Positions 9,202 to 19,655 of a stretch of DNA of 64,000 nt are shown one piece after another; the stretch's first letter is position 1; every line of letters starts with the position of its first letter. Source of the DNA: Phormidium tenue FACHB-886 (lineage in GTDB: Bacteria; Cyanobacteriota; Cyanobacteriia; Elainellales; Elainellaceae). The stretch is taken from the NCBI RefSeq assembly GCF_014764505.1, contig NZ_JACXWX010000001.1, forward strand, positions 62,001-126,000, read 5' to 3'. Below the pieces are notes generated by a model. That model was given only the letters and a program-made list of their open reading frames with translations. It did no database searches and had not been told where the DNA came from. The position numbers and the translations under genes are program-made.

Positions 9202-11010
9202 ATGCCGACCGATCTTTCACCGCTTTGGATCTCGCTCAAAACCGCAGGCATTGCCACTGTGATCACGTTTGGGCTGGGATTGGCGATCGCCTATTGGATG
9301 TGGGGCTATCAGGGCAGATGGAAATCGCTGCTAGAAGGAATCCTGCTCTCTCCGTTGATTTTGCCGCCCACGGTGGTCGGTTTCTTGCTGCTGCTGCTGT
9401 TTGGCAAAAATGGAGCGATCGGTCAACTGCTGTTGCCGCTTAACTTCACGGTGGTCTTCACTTGGTATGCTGCCGTGATCAGCGCAACCGTGGTGGCGTT
9501 TCCGCTGATGTACAAAACCGCTCTGGGCGCGTTCGAGCAGATCGACGTCAACCTCCAGCGTGCCGCCAGAACGCTAGGAGCCTCAGAGCTGACCGTCTTT
9601 TGGCGGGTAACGCTGCCGCTGGCGCTGCCCGGAATTTTGGCAGGCACCATGCTGGCGTTTGCCCGCGCCTTGGGCGAGTTTGGCGCAACGCTGATGCTGG
9701 CAGGCAACATTCCTGGACAAACCCAAACCATCCCAATGGCGATCTATTTTGCCGTGGAAGGCGGGGCGATCCAGGAAGCCTGGTTTTGGTCGCTGATGAT
9801 TTTGACGATCTCCCTGGCGGCGATCACAGCAGCAAATCTATGGCAAAGTGCTAAACAGCGACAGGGAAGAACAAGACAAACGGCGGTTAGGCAGCTCCAT
9901 GCCCTAGCGCCTGCCCCAATTCCAAAGCCCGTCACCCCCTATCTCTCGGTCGATATTCAGAAAAACCTGCCAGACTTTTCCCTGCAGGTCTGCTTCACCA
10001 CAGACGATCGCACTTTGGGATTGCTGGGCGCTTCTGGAGCAGGCAAAAGTCTAATTTTGCGCTGCATTGCCGGAATAGAAACGCCTGATGCGGGGCAGAT
10101 TGTGCTGAATGGGCGAGTTTTGTTTGACGCTGCTGCAGGCATCAATCTGCCGAGCCGCGATCGCCACGTGGGCTTCCTGTTTCAGAACTATGCCCTGTTT
10201 CCGCATTTAACGGTGGCGCAAAATATTGCCTTTGGGTTGCCCAAAACCACGCCTGCGATCGCCAAGCAGCAGGTTGCCGCCCAGCTCGCGGCGATGCAGC
10301 TTGAAGGGCTGAGCGATCGATATCCCCAGCAGCTTTCGGGCGGTCAGCAGCAGCGAGTGGCGCTTGCCAGAGCTTTAGCTAGCCAACCAGCCGCTTTGCT
10401 GCTGGATGAGCCTTTTTCAGCGCTAGATACCCATTTGCGATACCAGATCGAACAGCTCGTGCTGGCTACCCTCAAAACCTATGCGGGTATCAGCTTATTT
10501 GTTAGCCACAATCTGGAGGAAGCCTACCGGATTTGCAACGATTTGCTGGTGCTGGATCGCGGCAGGGCGATCGCCTTTGACAGCAAACAAACGATCTTCG
10601 AGCATCCCCAAACCGTTGACGTCGCTCAGCTTACGGGCTGCAAAAACTTTTCGCGGGCCGTGGCAGCAGGCGCTAACCAGATAGAGGCGATCGACTGGGG
10701 CTGCGCCCTTACCTGTATTGAGCCGCTGCCAGACTCGCTTACCCAAGTGGGTATCCGTGCCCATCAAATCAAGTTTCTGACTGGAGACAGCTCAGCCAAT
10801 TCAGAAAATACGTTTCCCTGCTGGCTGGCTGCAACCAGCGAAACCCCCCACCGCATCACGCTTTACTTGACGCTCAACCATCCACCCACTCAGCCGAGTG
10901 ATTATCATTTGCAGGCAGAAGTATTTAAGGAAAGATGGGCAACTCTTAAGGATCAGCCGTTTCCCTGGCAGGTGCAGCTAGAGCCGCTGCGGTTGATTCT
11001 GTTAGTCTAG
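9202..11010 (+). CDS. modBC: Molybdate ABC transporter permease-ATPase fusion ModBC
   Basis: This 602-residue fusion carries the ModB permease (about residues 1-220) and the ModC ATPase (about 250-480), then a C-terminal extension. The permease has five or so membrane helices and the coupling loop around 'ARALGEFGATLMLAGNIPGQ'. The ATPase has Walker A 'GASGAGKS', signature 'LSGGQQQRVALARAL' and Walker B 'ALLLDEPFSALD'. The last 110 residues probably form a TOBE-like oxyanion-sensing domain. Fused ModBC is common in cyanobacteria. The complex imports molybdate for the cofactor of nitrate reductase and similar enzymes. The TAG stop lies within CTAG, which also supplies the stop of the convergent acyltransferase gene. 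Confidence 0.95.
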   Translation: MPTDLSPLWISLKTAGIATVITFGLGLAIAYWMWGYQGRWKSLLEGILLSPLILPPTVVGFLLLLLFGKNGAIGQLLLPLNFTVVFTWYAAVISATVVAFPLMYKTALGAFEQIDVNLQRAARTLGASELTVFWRVTLPLALPGILAGTMLAFARALGEFGATLMLAGNIPGQTQTIPMAIYFAVEGGAIQEAWFWSLMILTISLAAITAANLWQSAKQRQGRTRQTAVRQLHALAPAPIPKPVTPYLSVDIQKNLPDFSLQVCFTTDDRTLGLLGASGAGKSLILRCIAGIETPDAGQIVLNGRVLFDAAAGINLPSRDRHVGFLFQNYALFPHLTVAQNIAFGLPKTTPAIAKQQVAAQLAAMQLEGLSDRYPQQLSGGQQQRVALARALASQPAALLLDEPFSALDTHLRYQIEQLVLATLKTYAGISLFVSHNLEEAYRICNDLLVLDRGRAIAFDSKQTIFEHPQTVDVAQLTGCKNFSRAVAAGANQIEAIDWGCALTCIEPLPDSLTQVGIRAHQIKFLTGDSSANSENTFPCWLAATSETPHRITLYLTLNHPPTQPSDYHLQAEVFKERWATLKDQPFPWQVQLEPLRLILLV

Positions 11011-12194
11011 CGGCTTGCAAACACTCTCTCCAGCGATCGCTGTAGCCCATCTCTCCGCTCAAAAACTCGATAGAATCCATAGGCACAAAGCATCGACAGC
11101 GGCGTGACGATCGTTAGCAGGGCCAGCAGCGTCTTGCTGTCAGACAGATTCAAAAAACTCAGGGCTAGCTGAGCTACGCCCAGCACAGGCATGTGCACCA
11201 GATAGAGACTATACGAAAACATCCCCAGAGCCACTGCCCAGCGCGACTGAAGTAGCTGCAAAATTGCAGAAGGTTTAGTCTGGCTGCCTGTCAGTTGGTG
11301 CGTCCAGGCAACCAGCAAACAAGCGATCCCTCCTCCCACCACAAAATCTTCAACGATCCGCCCTTCCCAAACCGGCAAGCCATTCCACAAGCGAATGGCG
11401 ATCGCTATAACCAACAGCCCAATCCCCAGCTTGCCCCATGGCATATTTTTAACCAAGGCGGGCTGAACCGAAAAACTAGCGACTGCGGCGGCCATCCCAA
11501 ATGCAAAAAGCCCCAGATACCAAAAACAAGCTTCTAGCAGAAATTCGGGCAGCAAAAAATAGGGAAGTAACCCCACCCCAATTGCTATGGCAACCGTCAG
11601 CGTTAGTCCGAGAAATCGCCAGAGCGGTAACAGCACAAGGGCAAACAGAAAGTAAATTTGCCACTCTGTTGCAACGCTCCACATGGGACCGTTAATCTTA
11701 AAAATCCAGTCGGGATGAAGATTATGTACTAGCGCCGCATGAGAAAGTAAATTGCCCACTGTAAAGACAGGATACGCAAATTCCCAGTGCATTCCCATTC
11801 GGGGGTACAGGCTCTCTGGAATAAAAATAAACAGCAGCAGCGATAGAACTAGTGCTGCATAGTAAGGCGGCAAAATTCGCTGGGATCGCCGCTTCAGGTA
11901 ATTCCAGAATCCTCCCCGCAGCTGCCCATCTGCCGATCGCATCACCGGCAACATCAGACAGTATCCTGAAAGCACAATAAAGACCGCAACGCTAAAGCGA
12001 CCGTGGGTGAGCCAGCGAGTTGCAAACTGGATGGCGATCGAGAACTCGTTGCCGTCTAGCTCTGGATCTGCCTCTTGGTAAGCATGAAACAGAACAACAT
12101 AGAGTGCTGCGAGTCCACGCAGCCCATCTAGGTAACGCAACCGAACGGCAGATTGATCTGGCTTTGATGGAGCAATTGAAGGAAGATTCTGCAT
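11007..12194 (-). CDS. Acyltransferase 3 family membrane protein
   Basis: The 395-residue protein has about ten hydrophobic helices and begins with 'RLRYLDGLRGLAALYVVLFH', the hallmark N-terminus of the acyltransferase-3 (OafA/NodX-like) family, including its conserved Arg and His. 'FIVLSGYCLMLPVM' and 'GPMWSVATEWQIYF' are further family motifs. Members transfer acetyl or other acyl groups from the cytoplasm to surface sugars such as exopolysaccharide or lipopolysaccharide. The acceptor cannot be told. The gene is convergent with modBC, sharing a CTAG at 11007-11010 as the stop codon on both strands, and stands apart from the exopolysaccharide genes at 17-24 kb. Confidence 0.9.
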   Translation of the reverse strand: MQNLPSIAPSKPDQSAVRLRYLDGLRGLAALYVVLFHAYQEADPELDGNEFSIAIQFATRWLTHGRFSVAVFIVLSGYCLMLPVMRSADGQLRGGFWNYLKRRSQRILPPYYAALVLSLLLFIFIPESLYPRMGMHWEFAYPVFTVGNLLSHAALVHNLHPDWIFKINGPMWSVATEWQIYFLFALVLLPLWRFLGLTLTVAIAIGVGLLPYFLLPEFLLEACFWYLGLFAFGMAAAVASFSVQPALVKNMPWGKLGIGLLVIAIAIRLWNGLPVWEGRIVEDFVVGGGIACLLVAWTHQLTGSQTKPSAILQLLQSRWAVALGMFSYSLYLVHMPVLGVAQLALSFLNLSDSKTLLALLTIVTPLSMLCAYGFYRVFERRDGLQRSLERVFASR

Positions 12195-12649
12195 TTAACT
12201 TGAAATAAAACCTCAGTTTTGCTTTAAGGAGAGCATCTCCCTTGGAGCAAAAACTAGCCAAAGCAACCCCTAGCAAGTCGGTTCTTGTACAAGTCCAACA
12301 CAAGTCCAGATGGGCATTGTAATCGGATTATTGAAAATTTCTTTGTCTCTTTAGGTTGATTTCAAACAGCAGTCCTTTACGCATCCCTTTAGACTGCATT
12401 GCGACACATTACAGCATTTATGAATTTGTTGCAAAAATACCTGAAAGCAGACAACCTAGACTCGACCCACTAGCGCTACTTTAAGATTATTGTCAAAGCC
12501 ACTAAACAAGAGGATGTGCTAAATCTTTCACACCCAGGAGATGAGGAGTGTTGGACCTGAAGCGGATGCGAGTAGAAGACAGCCCTGTACACAGCCTTGT
12601 GCTTAGTCAGCCGCCTCTGGTGCATTGTAATAACGACGAGGGCTAACAC
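12195..12649. other. Intergenic region (455 bp) between divergent genes
   Basis: The gap should carry the promoters of the acyltransferase (-) and the hybrid kinase (+). It is AT-rich around 12330-12440. I see no convincing hairpin, tRNA or conserved small frame. A weak GAGGG at 12637-12641 may be the ribosome-binding site for the GTG at 12650. Confidence 0.5.
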
Positions 12650-15600
12650 GTGGCAAAATTGCGGTTTCTCTTGCTCGAAGATAGCAATCTGGATGCTGGA
12701 CTGATCCAAGTTGCCCTAGAAAAGGCTGACATTCAGTGTGAGCTGGTGCAGGTGCAAACCCAGGCTAAATTTTTGGCTGCTTTGCAGTCACTGCAGCTTG
12801 ACCTGATTTTGTCAGATTATCGGCTGTCAGGGTTTGATGGCATTGCTGCCCTCGATCTTGCCCGCACCCACTGCCCCACTACCCCGTTTATCTTTGTTTC
12901 TGCCAGCCTTGGCGAAGAAATGGCGATCGACCTCCTCAAGCGTGGTGCCACTGACTACGTGCTGAAAGAGCGGTTGGTGCGGTTACCTGCCGCTGTGCAG
13001 CGTGCCCTCCGTGAAGCACAAGACCAACGCGATCGACAAGCTGCCCTAGCTGCACAGCAGCAGGCAGAACTTGCCCTGCAGCAAAACCAAGCGCGGCTGC
13101 TGCTGTGCGTTGAGGCTGCCAATCTGGGGCTTTGGGACTATAACCCCAATACCGATACGGGCTACCTGTCTGATCGCTGCAAAACAATGTTTGACTTGCC
13201 ATTTGATGCCACCCTCACCTACACGCAATTTCTAGAGCGGCTGCATCCAGACGATCGCCAGCATGTTTACGAAGCTGTCAAGCGGGCAATTTTGCACCAA
13301 GACCCCTACGATATTGAGTTTCGCATCTGCTGGGGCAATGGGACAATCCGTTGGATTCACGCCAAAGGGCAAACTCACCACAACGCCGAAGGCAAACCGA
13401 TCTGGATGGGTGGGGTTGGCATCGATATCACTGAGCGCAAACAGAGTGAAGAACGACTGCGTCAGAGCGATCTCCGCTTTCGGCGGCTGGTCATGTCAAA
13501 CGTGATCGGCTGTATGTTTTGGGATACAGAAGGGCGAATTCTAGATGCCAACGATGCTTTCCTCCAGACGGTTGGCTACAGTCGGGCTGAGCTAGAAGCA
13601 GGGCAGCTCAATTGGCAGGCAATGACTCCCTCGGAACAGCTCAGCGACAGTCATGACTCCATTGCCACAATGCAGAACATTGGTACGGCTCCACCCCTGG
13701 AAAAAGAATACATTCGCAAAGATGGATCGCGCGTTCCTGTGCTGCTGGGCGGCGTCATGTTTGAGGACGTTCAGGATCGGGGGGTCAGCTTTGTGCTGGA
13801 TCTGAGCGATCGCAAACAGGCAGAAAGTGCTCTCCGCCAGAGCGAAGAACGCTTCCGCACCCTCACAAATGCTATGCCCCAGCTCGTTTGGGTCAATGAT
13901 GCAGCTGGCAACACGACCTATCTTAACGATCCCTGGGAGGATTACTTGGGCTTGCCCATAGAAACAATTGTCAGCACTAGCCGGAGCGAGTTCACCCATC
14001 CTGATGATTTTCCAAACATGGTGGAAACTCGTAACAGTGGCATTGCAGCCGGAGCTGCCTACAAACTAGAGGCACGGCTGCGTCGGGTCGATGGACAGTA
14101 TCGCTGGCATTTGATCCGGGTCGTGCCGCTCAAAGATGCACAAGGACAAATCACGTCTTGGTACGGCACAGCAACAGACATCGACGACGTGAAGCAAGTT
14201 GAAGCCGGACAGCGCTTCTTAGCTCAGGTCAGTGGTATCTTGGCACAATCACTAGACTACCCCATCACCCTCAGCCGCATTGCTCAGCTAGCAGTGCCAT
14301 TTCTAGCAGACTATTGTTTCTTTGATATCCTTGCTGCCGATCAGCAGCTACAGCGCGTTGCTTGGTATCACATTGCCCCCCAGAAGCACGATCAAATTAG
14401 TGACACCCTAGCCTTTGTGCCGCCGCTGACGTTTACCCAGCACCCAATCTGCAAGGCAGTTCTGCGTAGTGAAATTAGTTTTGTTCCAGAAGTGACGGAC
14501 GAGTGGCTGGAGACAATCGCCCTGAACCCAGCGCATCTGGCATTTTTACGTAGTCTGCAGCTGCGATCGTGCATCACAGTCCCACTTAGCGCTCACGGTC
14601 GCAAATTGGGGGCGCTAATGCTCTGCTTTACGGCAGAGTCAGAGCGACGGCACACCGAAGCCAATCTCCAGCTTGCGCAGGAACTGGCGCACCGGGCTGC
14701 AACAGCGCTGGATAATGCACAGCTTTATCAACAGGCACAAGAAGCGAACCGTATCAAAGATGAGTTTTTGGCAGTGCTTTCGCATGAGCTGCGAACGCCG
14801 CTAAATCCGATTTTGGGATGGGCAAAGCTGCTGCGGTCGAATCTGTCTGATCCAATTGCAGTGACTAAAGGGCTGGAGGCGATCGAACGTAATGCCAAAA
14901 TTCAGACGCAGCTGATCGAAGACCTGCTGGATATTTCACAGATCCTGCGGGGAAAACTCAGTCTCAGCACTACGCCTATTTACCTCTCAACAATTATTGA
15001 AGCGGCAAGCGAAACTGTACAGCTTGCCGCCGAAGCAAAATCGCTTCAAATTGACAGGCAAATTGAGCGGGTGGGGCAGGTTGTTGGCGATCCGGGACGG
15101 CTGCAGCAAGTCGTCTGGAATTTGCTTTCTAATGCAGTTAAGTTCACGCCTGCAGGCGGGCGGGTAACGATTTCCCTCAGGCAAGTGGGCTCACAGGCAC
15201 AAATCCAAGTTACCGATACAGGCAAAGGCATCACGCCAGAATTTCTGCCCCACGTCTTCGAGCGCTTTCGCCAAGAAGATGGCACAACAACTCGTAAATT
15301 CGGCGGGCTGGGACTGGGGCTGGCGATCGTGCGCTATCTGGTTGAAATGCACGGCGGCACGGTGCAGGCGGAGAGCGGGGGCGAAGGACAGGGAGCTACT
15401 TTTACCGTACAGTTGCCACTCCAATCTGCTGTCAGCTTGGCAAGCCCACAGGACGACCGTCAAGCTGACAGCGTTAATCTCAGCAATCTTTCGATTCTAG
15501 TGGTGGAAGACGATCTAGATACCCTAGAATTTCTAAAATTTTTGCTGGAGCAGCAAGGAGCAGCAATCATCACGGCGATTACTGCTGCCGAAGCGCTGCA

Positions 15601-15859
15601 GGTTTTGGCTCACTCGCAGCCAGACCTCTTAGTCACCGATATCGGAATGCCTGAAATGGACGGCTACATGCTGCTGCAGCGCATCCGGGCTAGCAATCAA
15701 AATCAGCATATTCCTGCAATTGCCCTGACTGCTTATGCCAGCGAGCTAGATCAGCAGCGTGCTCTCCGCATGGGTTTTCAGCGCCATCTCACAAAGCCGA
15801 TCGATCCGCTCTCGCTAATCACAACGATCGCCGAGCTTGTAGGAATTGCTGCCCCCTGA
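12650..15859 (+). CDS. Hybrid sensor histidine kinase (REC-PAS-PAS-PAS-GAF-HisKA-HATPase-REC)
   Basis: The protein has 1069 residues with a GTG start. Domains in order: a receiver (residues 5-125, phosphoacceptor Asp56 in 'LILSDYRLSGFDG'); three PAS/PAC modules (about 150-265, 275-390 and 395-525); a GAF domain (about 530-690); a HisKA domain with 'VLSHELRTPLNPILGW' (His712); a HATPase domain with N box 'VVWNLLSNAVKFTP' and G boxes 'TDTGKGI' and 'GGLGLGLAIV'; and a C-terminal receiver with Asp997 in 'LLVTDIGMPEMDG'. There is no membrane segment, so it is a cytoplasmic sensor. Receivers at both ends suggest it both receives and relays phosphate. No partner regulator is adjacent, so its signal and target are unknown. 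Confidence 0.95.
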   Translation: MAKLRFLLLEDSNLDAGLIQVALEKADIQCELVQVQTQAKFLAALQSLQLDLILSDYRLSGFDGIAALDLARTHCPTTPFIFVSASLGEEMAIDLLKRGATDYVLKERLVRLPAAVQRALREAQDQRDRQAALAAQQQAELALQQNQARLLLCVEAANLGLWDYNPNTDTGYLSDRCKTMFDLPFDATLTYTQFLERLHPDDRQHVYEAVKRAILHQDPYDIEFRICWGNGTIRWIHAKGQTHHNAEGKPIWMGGVGIDITERKQSEERLRQSDLRFRRLVMSNVIGCMFWDTEGRILDANDAFLQTVGYSRAELEAGQLNWQAMTPSEQLSDSHDSIATMQNIGTAPPLEKEYIRKDGSRVPVLLGGVMFEDVQDRGVSFVLDLSDRKQAESALRQSEERFRTLTNAMPQLVWVNDAAGNTTYLNDPWEDYLGLPIETIVSTSRSEFTHPDDFPNMVETRNSGIAAGAAYKLEARLRRVDGQYRWHLIRVVPLKDAQGQITSWYGTATDIDDVKQVEAGQRFLAQVSGILAQSLDYPITLSRIAQLAVPFLADYCFFDILAADQQLQRVAWYHIAPQKHDQISDTLAFVPPLTFTQHPICKAVLRSEISFVPEVTDEWLETIALNPAHLAFLRSLQLRSCITVPLSAHGRKLGALMLCFTAESERRHTEANLQLAQELAHRAATALDNAQLYQQAQEANRIKDEFLAVLSHELRTPLNPILGWAKLLRSNLSDPIAVTKGLEAIERNAKIQTQLIEDLLDISQILRGKLSLSTTPIYLSTIIEAASETVQLAAEAKSLQIDRQIERVGQVVGDPGRLQQVVWNLLSNAVKFTPAGGRVTISLRQVGSQAQIQVTDTGKGITPEFLPHVFERFRQEDGTTTRKFGGLGLGLAIVRYLVEMHGGTVQAESGGEGQGATFTVQLPLQSAVSLASPQDDRQADSVNLSNLSILVVEDDLDTLEFLKFLLEQQGAAIITAITAAEALQVLAHSQPDLLVTDIGMPEMDGYMLLQRIRASNQNQHIPAIALTAYASELDQQRALRMGFQRHLTKPIDPLSLITTIAELVGIAAP

Positions 15860-15870
15860 ACCTGTGCTGC

Positions 15871-17262
15871 TTAAAAGTCAGCGCTGAGAGGAGTACGCGG
15901 GAAGGGAATGACATCTCTGACGTTGCCCATCCCCGTCATAAACTGCACCAACCGCTCAAATCCTAAGCCAAATCCGGCATGTGGAACAGTTCCAAACCGG
16001 CGCAAATCTAAGTACCACCAAAGTTCTTCTTCCGGTATTCCCATCTGACGAATTCGGTTCTGCAACACTTCCAATCGCTCTTCCCGCTGAGAACCACCCA
16101 CAATTTCACCAATCTTGGGTGCAAGAATATCCATTGCTCTCACTGTCTTGCCGTCATCATTCAAACGCATGTAAAAAGCTTTGATCTGAGCAGGATAATC
16201 CATGACGATTGTAGGCTTCTTAAAATAGTCCTCCGCCAGGTAACGTTCATGTTCTGATTGCAGGTCTACACCCCAGGACACAGGATATTCAAACTGCTTA
16301 TCGGCTTTCTCCAATAGAGCGATCGCCTCTGTATAGGTGAGGCGAGCAAACTCGCTGTTGATGATATTCTCTGCCGTTGCCAGCACCGTATCATCAATTC
16401 GCTGATTGAAAAACTCCATATCTTCCGGGCAATGCTCCAGGACGTAGCTAAAAATGTGTTTCAGCAACGCCTCGGCAATCTCCATATTGCCTTCTAAATC
16501 GCAAAATGCCATCTCTGGCTCGATCATCCAAAACTCCGCCAAGTGGCGCGATGTATTGGAATTTTCCGCCCGAAACGTGGGACCAAACGTATAAACGTTG
16601 GTAAACGCCATCGCCATAATTTCCGCTTCTAGCTGCCCGCTCACCGTCAGATAAGCCCGTTTGCCAAAAAAGTCTTGACTAAAATCAATTTGCTGTTCTT
16701 TTGTCAGCGGCGGCTGCTTTAGATCCAGCGTTGTCACCGTGAACAGCTCGCCCGCACCTTCCGCATCGCTGGCAGTAATCAACGGCGTATGCGCCCACAA
16801 AAAGCCGCGCTCCTGAAAAAACGTGTGGATGGCTGTCGCGCAAGCATTCCGTACTCTAAACACCGCGCCGATCGTATTTGTCCGCGCTCTGAGATGGGCG
16901 ATCGATCGCAAAAACTCAAAGGAGTGCCGCTTCTTCTGCAGCGGATAGGTTTCAGAATCGGCTTCCCCATACACCGTCACCGCTTCCGCCCGTAGCTCAA
17001 TCCGCTGTCCCTTCCCGGGTGAAGGCGCAAGGATACCCGATGCCTCAACTGCCGCACCAGTATTCAGCTTCTTGATTACATCCCCATAGTCGGGCAAATC
17101 CTGATTGAGAATCACCTGCAGCCCCGCCATTGAGGAGCCATCATTCACTTCAACGAAGGTAAATTCTTTCTGCTCGCGCTTAGTGCGAACCCAGCCTTGG
17201 ATTGTCACAGCATCATCGGGCTGTCCGGTTCTTAGAAGATCAAGAATGCGGCGGGTGGTCAT
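15871..17262 (-). CDS. asnS: Asparaginyl-tRNA synthetase
   Basis: This class II synthetase charges tRNA-Asn with asparagine. From the ATG at 17262 the protein has 463 residues, the normal length. The frame stays open to 17415, but that 51-residue extension is not AsnRS-like and overlaps the upstream gene, so I reject it. The N-terminal OB fold binds the anticodon ('[20 protein letters not shown]'). Motif 2 is '[19 protein letters not shown]' and motif 3 is '[15 protein letters not shown]'. A complete AsnRS allows direct charging, in contrast to the transamidation route. It follows the Wzc-like gene with a 97-bp gap on the same strand and converges on the hybrid kinase. Confidence 0.96.
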   Translation of the reverse strand: MTTRRILDLLRTGQPDDAVTIQGWVRTKREQKEFTFVEVNDGSSMAGLQVILNQDLPDYGDVIKKLNTGAAVEASGILAPSPGKGQRIELRAEAVTVYGEADSETYPLQKKRHSFEFLRSIAHLRARTNTIGAVFRVRNACATAIHTFFQERGFLWAHTPLITASDAEGAGELFTVTTLDLKQPPLTKEQQIDFSQDFFGKRAYLTVSGQLEAEIMAMAFTNVYTFGPTFRAENSNTSRHLAEFWMIEPEMAFCDLEGNMEIAEALLKHIFSYVLEHCPEDMEFFNQRIDDTVLATAENIINSEFARLTYTEAIALLEKADKQFEYPVSWGVDLQSEHERYLAEDYFKKPTIVMDYPAQIKAFYMRLNDDGKTVRAMDILAPKIGEIVGGSQREERLEVLQNRIRQMGIPEEELWWYLDLRRFGTVPHAGFGLGFERLVQFMTGMGNVRDVIPFPRTPLSADF

Positions 17263-17359
17263 GCGTACTTCAGGTATAGACTCAACTTTCTCAACTTTAA
17301 CCGAAGTGCTGAGAGACAAGAGCGCTAAGAGACAAGTCTGCCTGAAATCCCATCGTTTA

Positions 17360-19552
17360 CTAATTTGATCCGTGAGAGCCCACCTGTAGTTTCTCCTCCG
17401 ACAGGGTTGGAGCAATCAGCACAGCTTCTGCCTCGATCGTCTCTCCAAATTCGATCGCAATCTCAGCATCGTTCACCACTGCCCCTAAAAACTGGACGTC
17501 TTCTGACTCCATAAACTGCTGTGCTGCCTCGTTCAGCAAGCCTTCTTCGGTGCAGCCCGGACGAGTCACCAGCAGCAGCCCGTCTGTGTAAGGCTCCAGC
17601 AGCATCGCATCGTTGTAGCGGCTCAGCGGCGGCGAATCGAGAATCACCCAGTCAAACCGCCCTTTGGCATCCTCCAGGAGTCGGCGCATTTCGCTCGATT
17701 CCAAAACAGCCGCTGCTTGATGTTGAAGCCCAACGCTAGGCACAAGGTAGAGATTTTCGATTCCCGGAACCAGTCGGATGCATTCGGTCAGGTTGCCATA
17801 GTAGCGCAGCGGCTCAGCCGCACTACTCGGATCTACGGCAATTTTCAGGGCAGGCGCGTGCGAGGGCGATCGCAATGCCTCTATTAGCAGCGTGCGTTTT
17901 CCAGCCCTGGCAGAAGCGATCGCCAAATTATAGGCAGTCACCGTTTTGCCTTCTTCGCTTAGCGTACTGGCAACCAAAATCATCTGCAGTGGTTTTGCCC
18001 CGCCCAACCGTCGCAGATTGCTCCGCAACCGTTCATACGAATCGAGGTAAGGTGAGTGCATCGTTGTAACTAACGGCAATCCCTCAATGTCCATTTCTAG
18101 TGGAAAAGAGGGTAGCAAACCGTGGAGCGGCACATCTTGCGCTCGTAGTGCTGCCTGCAATTCTTCCAGCGTATGCAGGGTGGGATCGATGGCATCGAGC
18201 AGTAGTACCAAACCCGCCCCAACTACTAGCCCCATAAATCCACCAACTAGCAGCACCACCAGGCTGCTTGCAGTCTTTGCTGGCTGTACCTCAACCTGCG
18301 GTGGCTGAGCGACCACCAGACTGCCAACCGTTTCCTGCTGTGCCAATTTAACGTCTGCCAGCCGCGCCTGAATCTGGTCATAAAAGGTTTGCTTCAGCAT
18401 CACCTGCTGTTGGAGGCGCTGCTGCTCAAGTTGCTTGTTAGGAATGCCTTCGTACTCGCGGCGCAGCTCCCGCTCTGCTTGCGCTAGCGCCACAAGCTGC
18501 TGCTGCAAAGTTTCTCGCTGCGTTTGCAAACTGACCAATGTTGTTGCAAGCTGCTGTCGAGCCGGGTCAAGATTTATGGACTGGCGAATTTGAGCGCCAG
18601 CCAAAGCGCCGCTCTGTGCCCCCAGCACCTCCCCCACGCGAGCTTGCATCTGCTGTGTATAGGTGTTGAGCTGGTTTTGCAGCTCTATCATCGCCGGATG
18701 CTCCGATCGCAGATCTCTAACAAGCAGATCGCGCTGCGACTCAACCGCATAAATTTTGGCTCTTAGGTCAGCAATGATTGGGTCAGCGCTGAGGGCAGAC
18801 GAGGCATAGGCTTGGTCAGGGGTTAGCCCCAACCGGGCTTGCAGACTGTTGAGCTGGGCATCAATTCCTGACAAACCCAGACGAATCTGCCGCTGCTGTC
18901 CCTGGTTGCCCGTAATATTGCTCAAAAGTGCTCCGCTTTCGGCGGCTTGTAAGGCGGTTCCTTCGCGCCGTACATACACCTCCAGGTTTTGTTCTGCCTG
19001 CCGCAGTTCTTGCGTCACCTTGGGCAAGATTTTATTAAGATTGTCGTTAATTCGATCGAGCTGCTGAGTATTAAACTGGCGGCTTTGCTCCACCATCCCA
19101 GCCATCAATGCTTTAGCAACTGCATCTGCCCGTTCCTCTTGACCATCTTGATAAGTGACCGTTACGTTCAGAGGTAGAGTTGCCCCACTTCCAGGGGTAG
19201 GAGTTGCCTGTCCCTCGATCGTCACCTTGGCATTATCTAAAATTTCACGTGTCGTCAAATCAATATTCTGTGCTTCAAGCAGCTGCACTGTATACTCCAC
19301 CACCGGCTTCGACAGCAGCATTTCTTCTGTTACAGCTTGCCCTTGCTGCTGCAGCGATGCTCCTGTCGCTGAAAATATCTCAGGGGGCTTGCTGTAAGTT
19401 AGCAGCCCCTGTGCCAGATAAGTTGCAGAGGGGGGTGGCTGCAATGTAGCGACTGCACCTGAAAGACCTGCAACGGTTAAAAATCCCGCTAGGCTAGCCC
19501 ACTTGTGGCGATCGAGGGCAAGGAGGTAGCGTTTGACGAGGGGAGGGGTCAT
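17360..19552 (-). CDS. Wzc/GumC-like polysaccharide copolymerase with degenerate tyrosine-kinase domain
   Basis: The 730-residue protein has a Wzz-type chain-length domain between two membrane helices (about residues 15-35 and 425-450), long coiled coils in between, and a C-terminal P-loop domain. The Walker A region is '[18 protein letters not shown]' with Lys536. Walker B is '[11 protein letters not shown]' with Asp639. The Walker A' strand, normally LLIDxDxR in bacterial tyrosine kinases, reads '[10 protein letters not shown]': the first Asp is Glu and the second is absent. The C-terminal 25 residues contain no tyrosine, so the usual autophosphorylated Tyr cluster is missing. It probably controls chain length or export with the Wza-like protein just upstream (104-bp gap); kinase activity is doubtful. 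Confidence 0.88.
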   Translation of the reverse strand: MTPPLVKRYLLALDRHKWASLAGFLTVAGLSGAVATLQPPPSATYLAQGLLTYSKPPEIFSATGASLQQQGQAVTEEMLLSKPVVEYTVQLLEAQNIDLTTREILDNAKVTIEGQATPTPGSGATLPLNVTVTYQDGQEERADAVAKALMAGMVEQSRQFNTQQLDRINDNLNKILPKVTQELRQAEQNLEVYVRREGTALQAAESGALLSNITGNQGQQRQIRLGLSGIDAQLNSLQARLGLTPDQAYASSALSADPIIADLRAKIYAVESQRDLLVRDLRSEHPAMIELQNQLNTYTQQMQARVGEVLGAQSGALAGAQIRQSINLDPARQQLATTLVSLQTQRETLQQQLVALAQAERELRREYEGIPNKQLEQQRLQQQVMLKQTFYDQIQARLADVKLAQQETVGSLVVAQPPQVEVQPAKTASSLVVLLVGGFMGLVVGAGLVLLLDAIDPTLHTLEELQAALRAQDVPLHGLLPSFPLEMDIEGLPLVTTMHSPYLDSYERLRSNLRRLGGAKPLQMILVASTLSEEGKTVTAYNLAIASARAGKRTLLIEALRSPSHAPALKIAVDPSSAAEPLRYYGNLTECIRLVPGIENLYLVPSVGLQHQAAAVLESSEMRRLLEDAKGRFDWVILDSPPLSRYNDAMLLEPYTDGLLLVTRPGCTEEGLLNEAAQQFMESEDVQFLGAVVNDAEIAIEFGETIEAEAVLIAPTLSEEKLQVGSHGSN

Positions 19553-19655
19553 GAGGGGTGAGGAGTGGGGGATTTAAGAGCATCGAAAAAGCTTGAAGTA
19601 GTTAGAGGGCAAAATTTAAAAGACTGAGCTACTTTTTCAGCCCTCATCCCTGCTT

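Noticed and set aside
17263-17415. 51-residue N-terminal extension of AsnRS
   Set aside because: It overlaps the Wzc-like gene, is not AsnRS-like, and the ATG at 17262 matches the usual family start.
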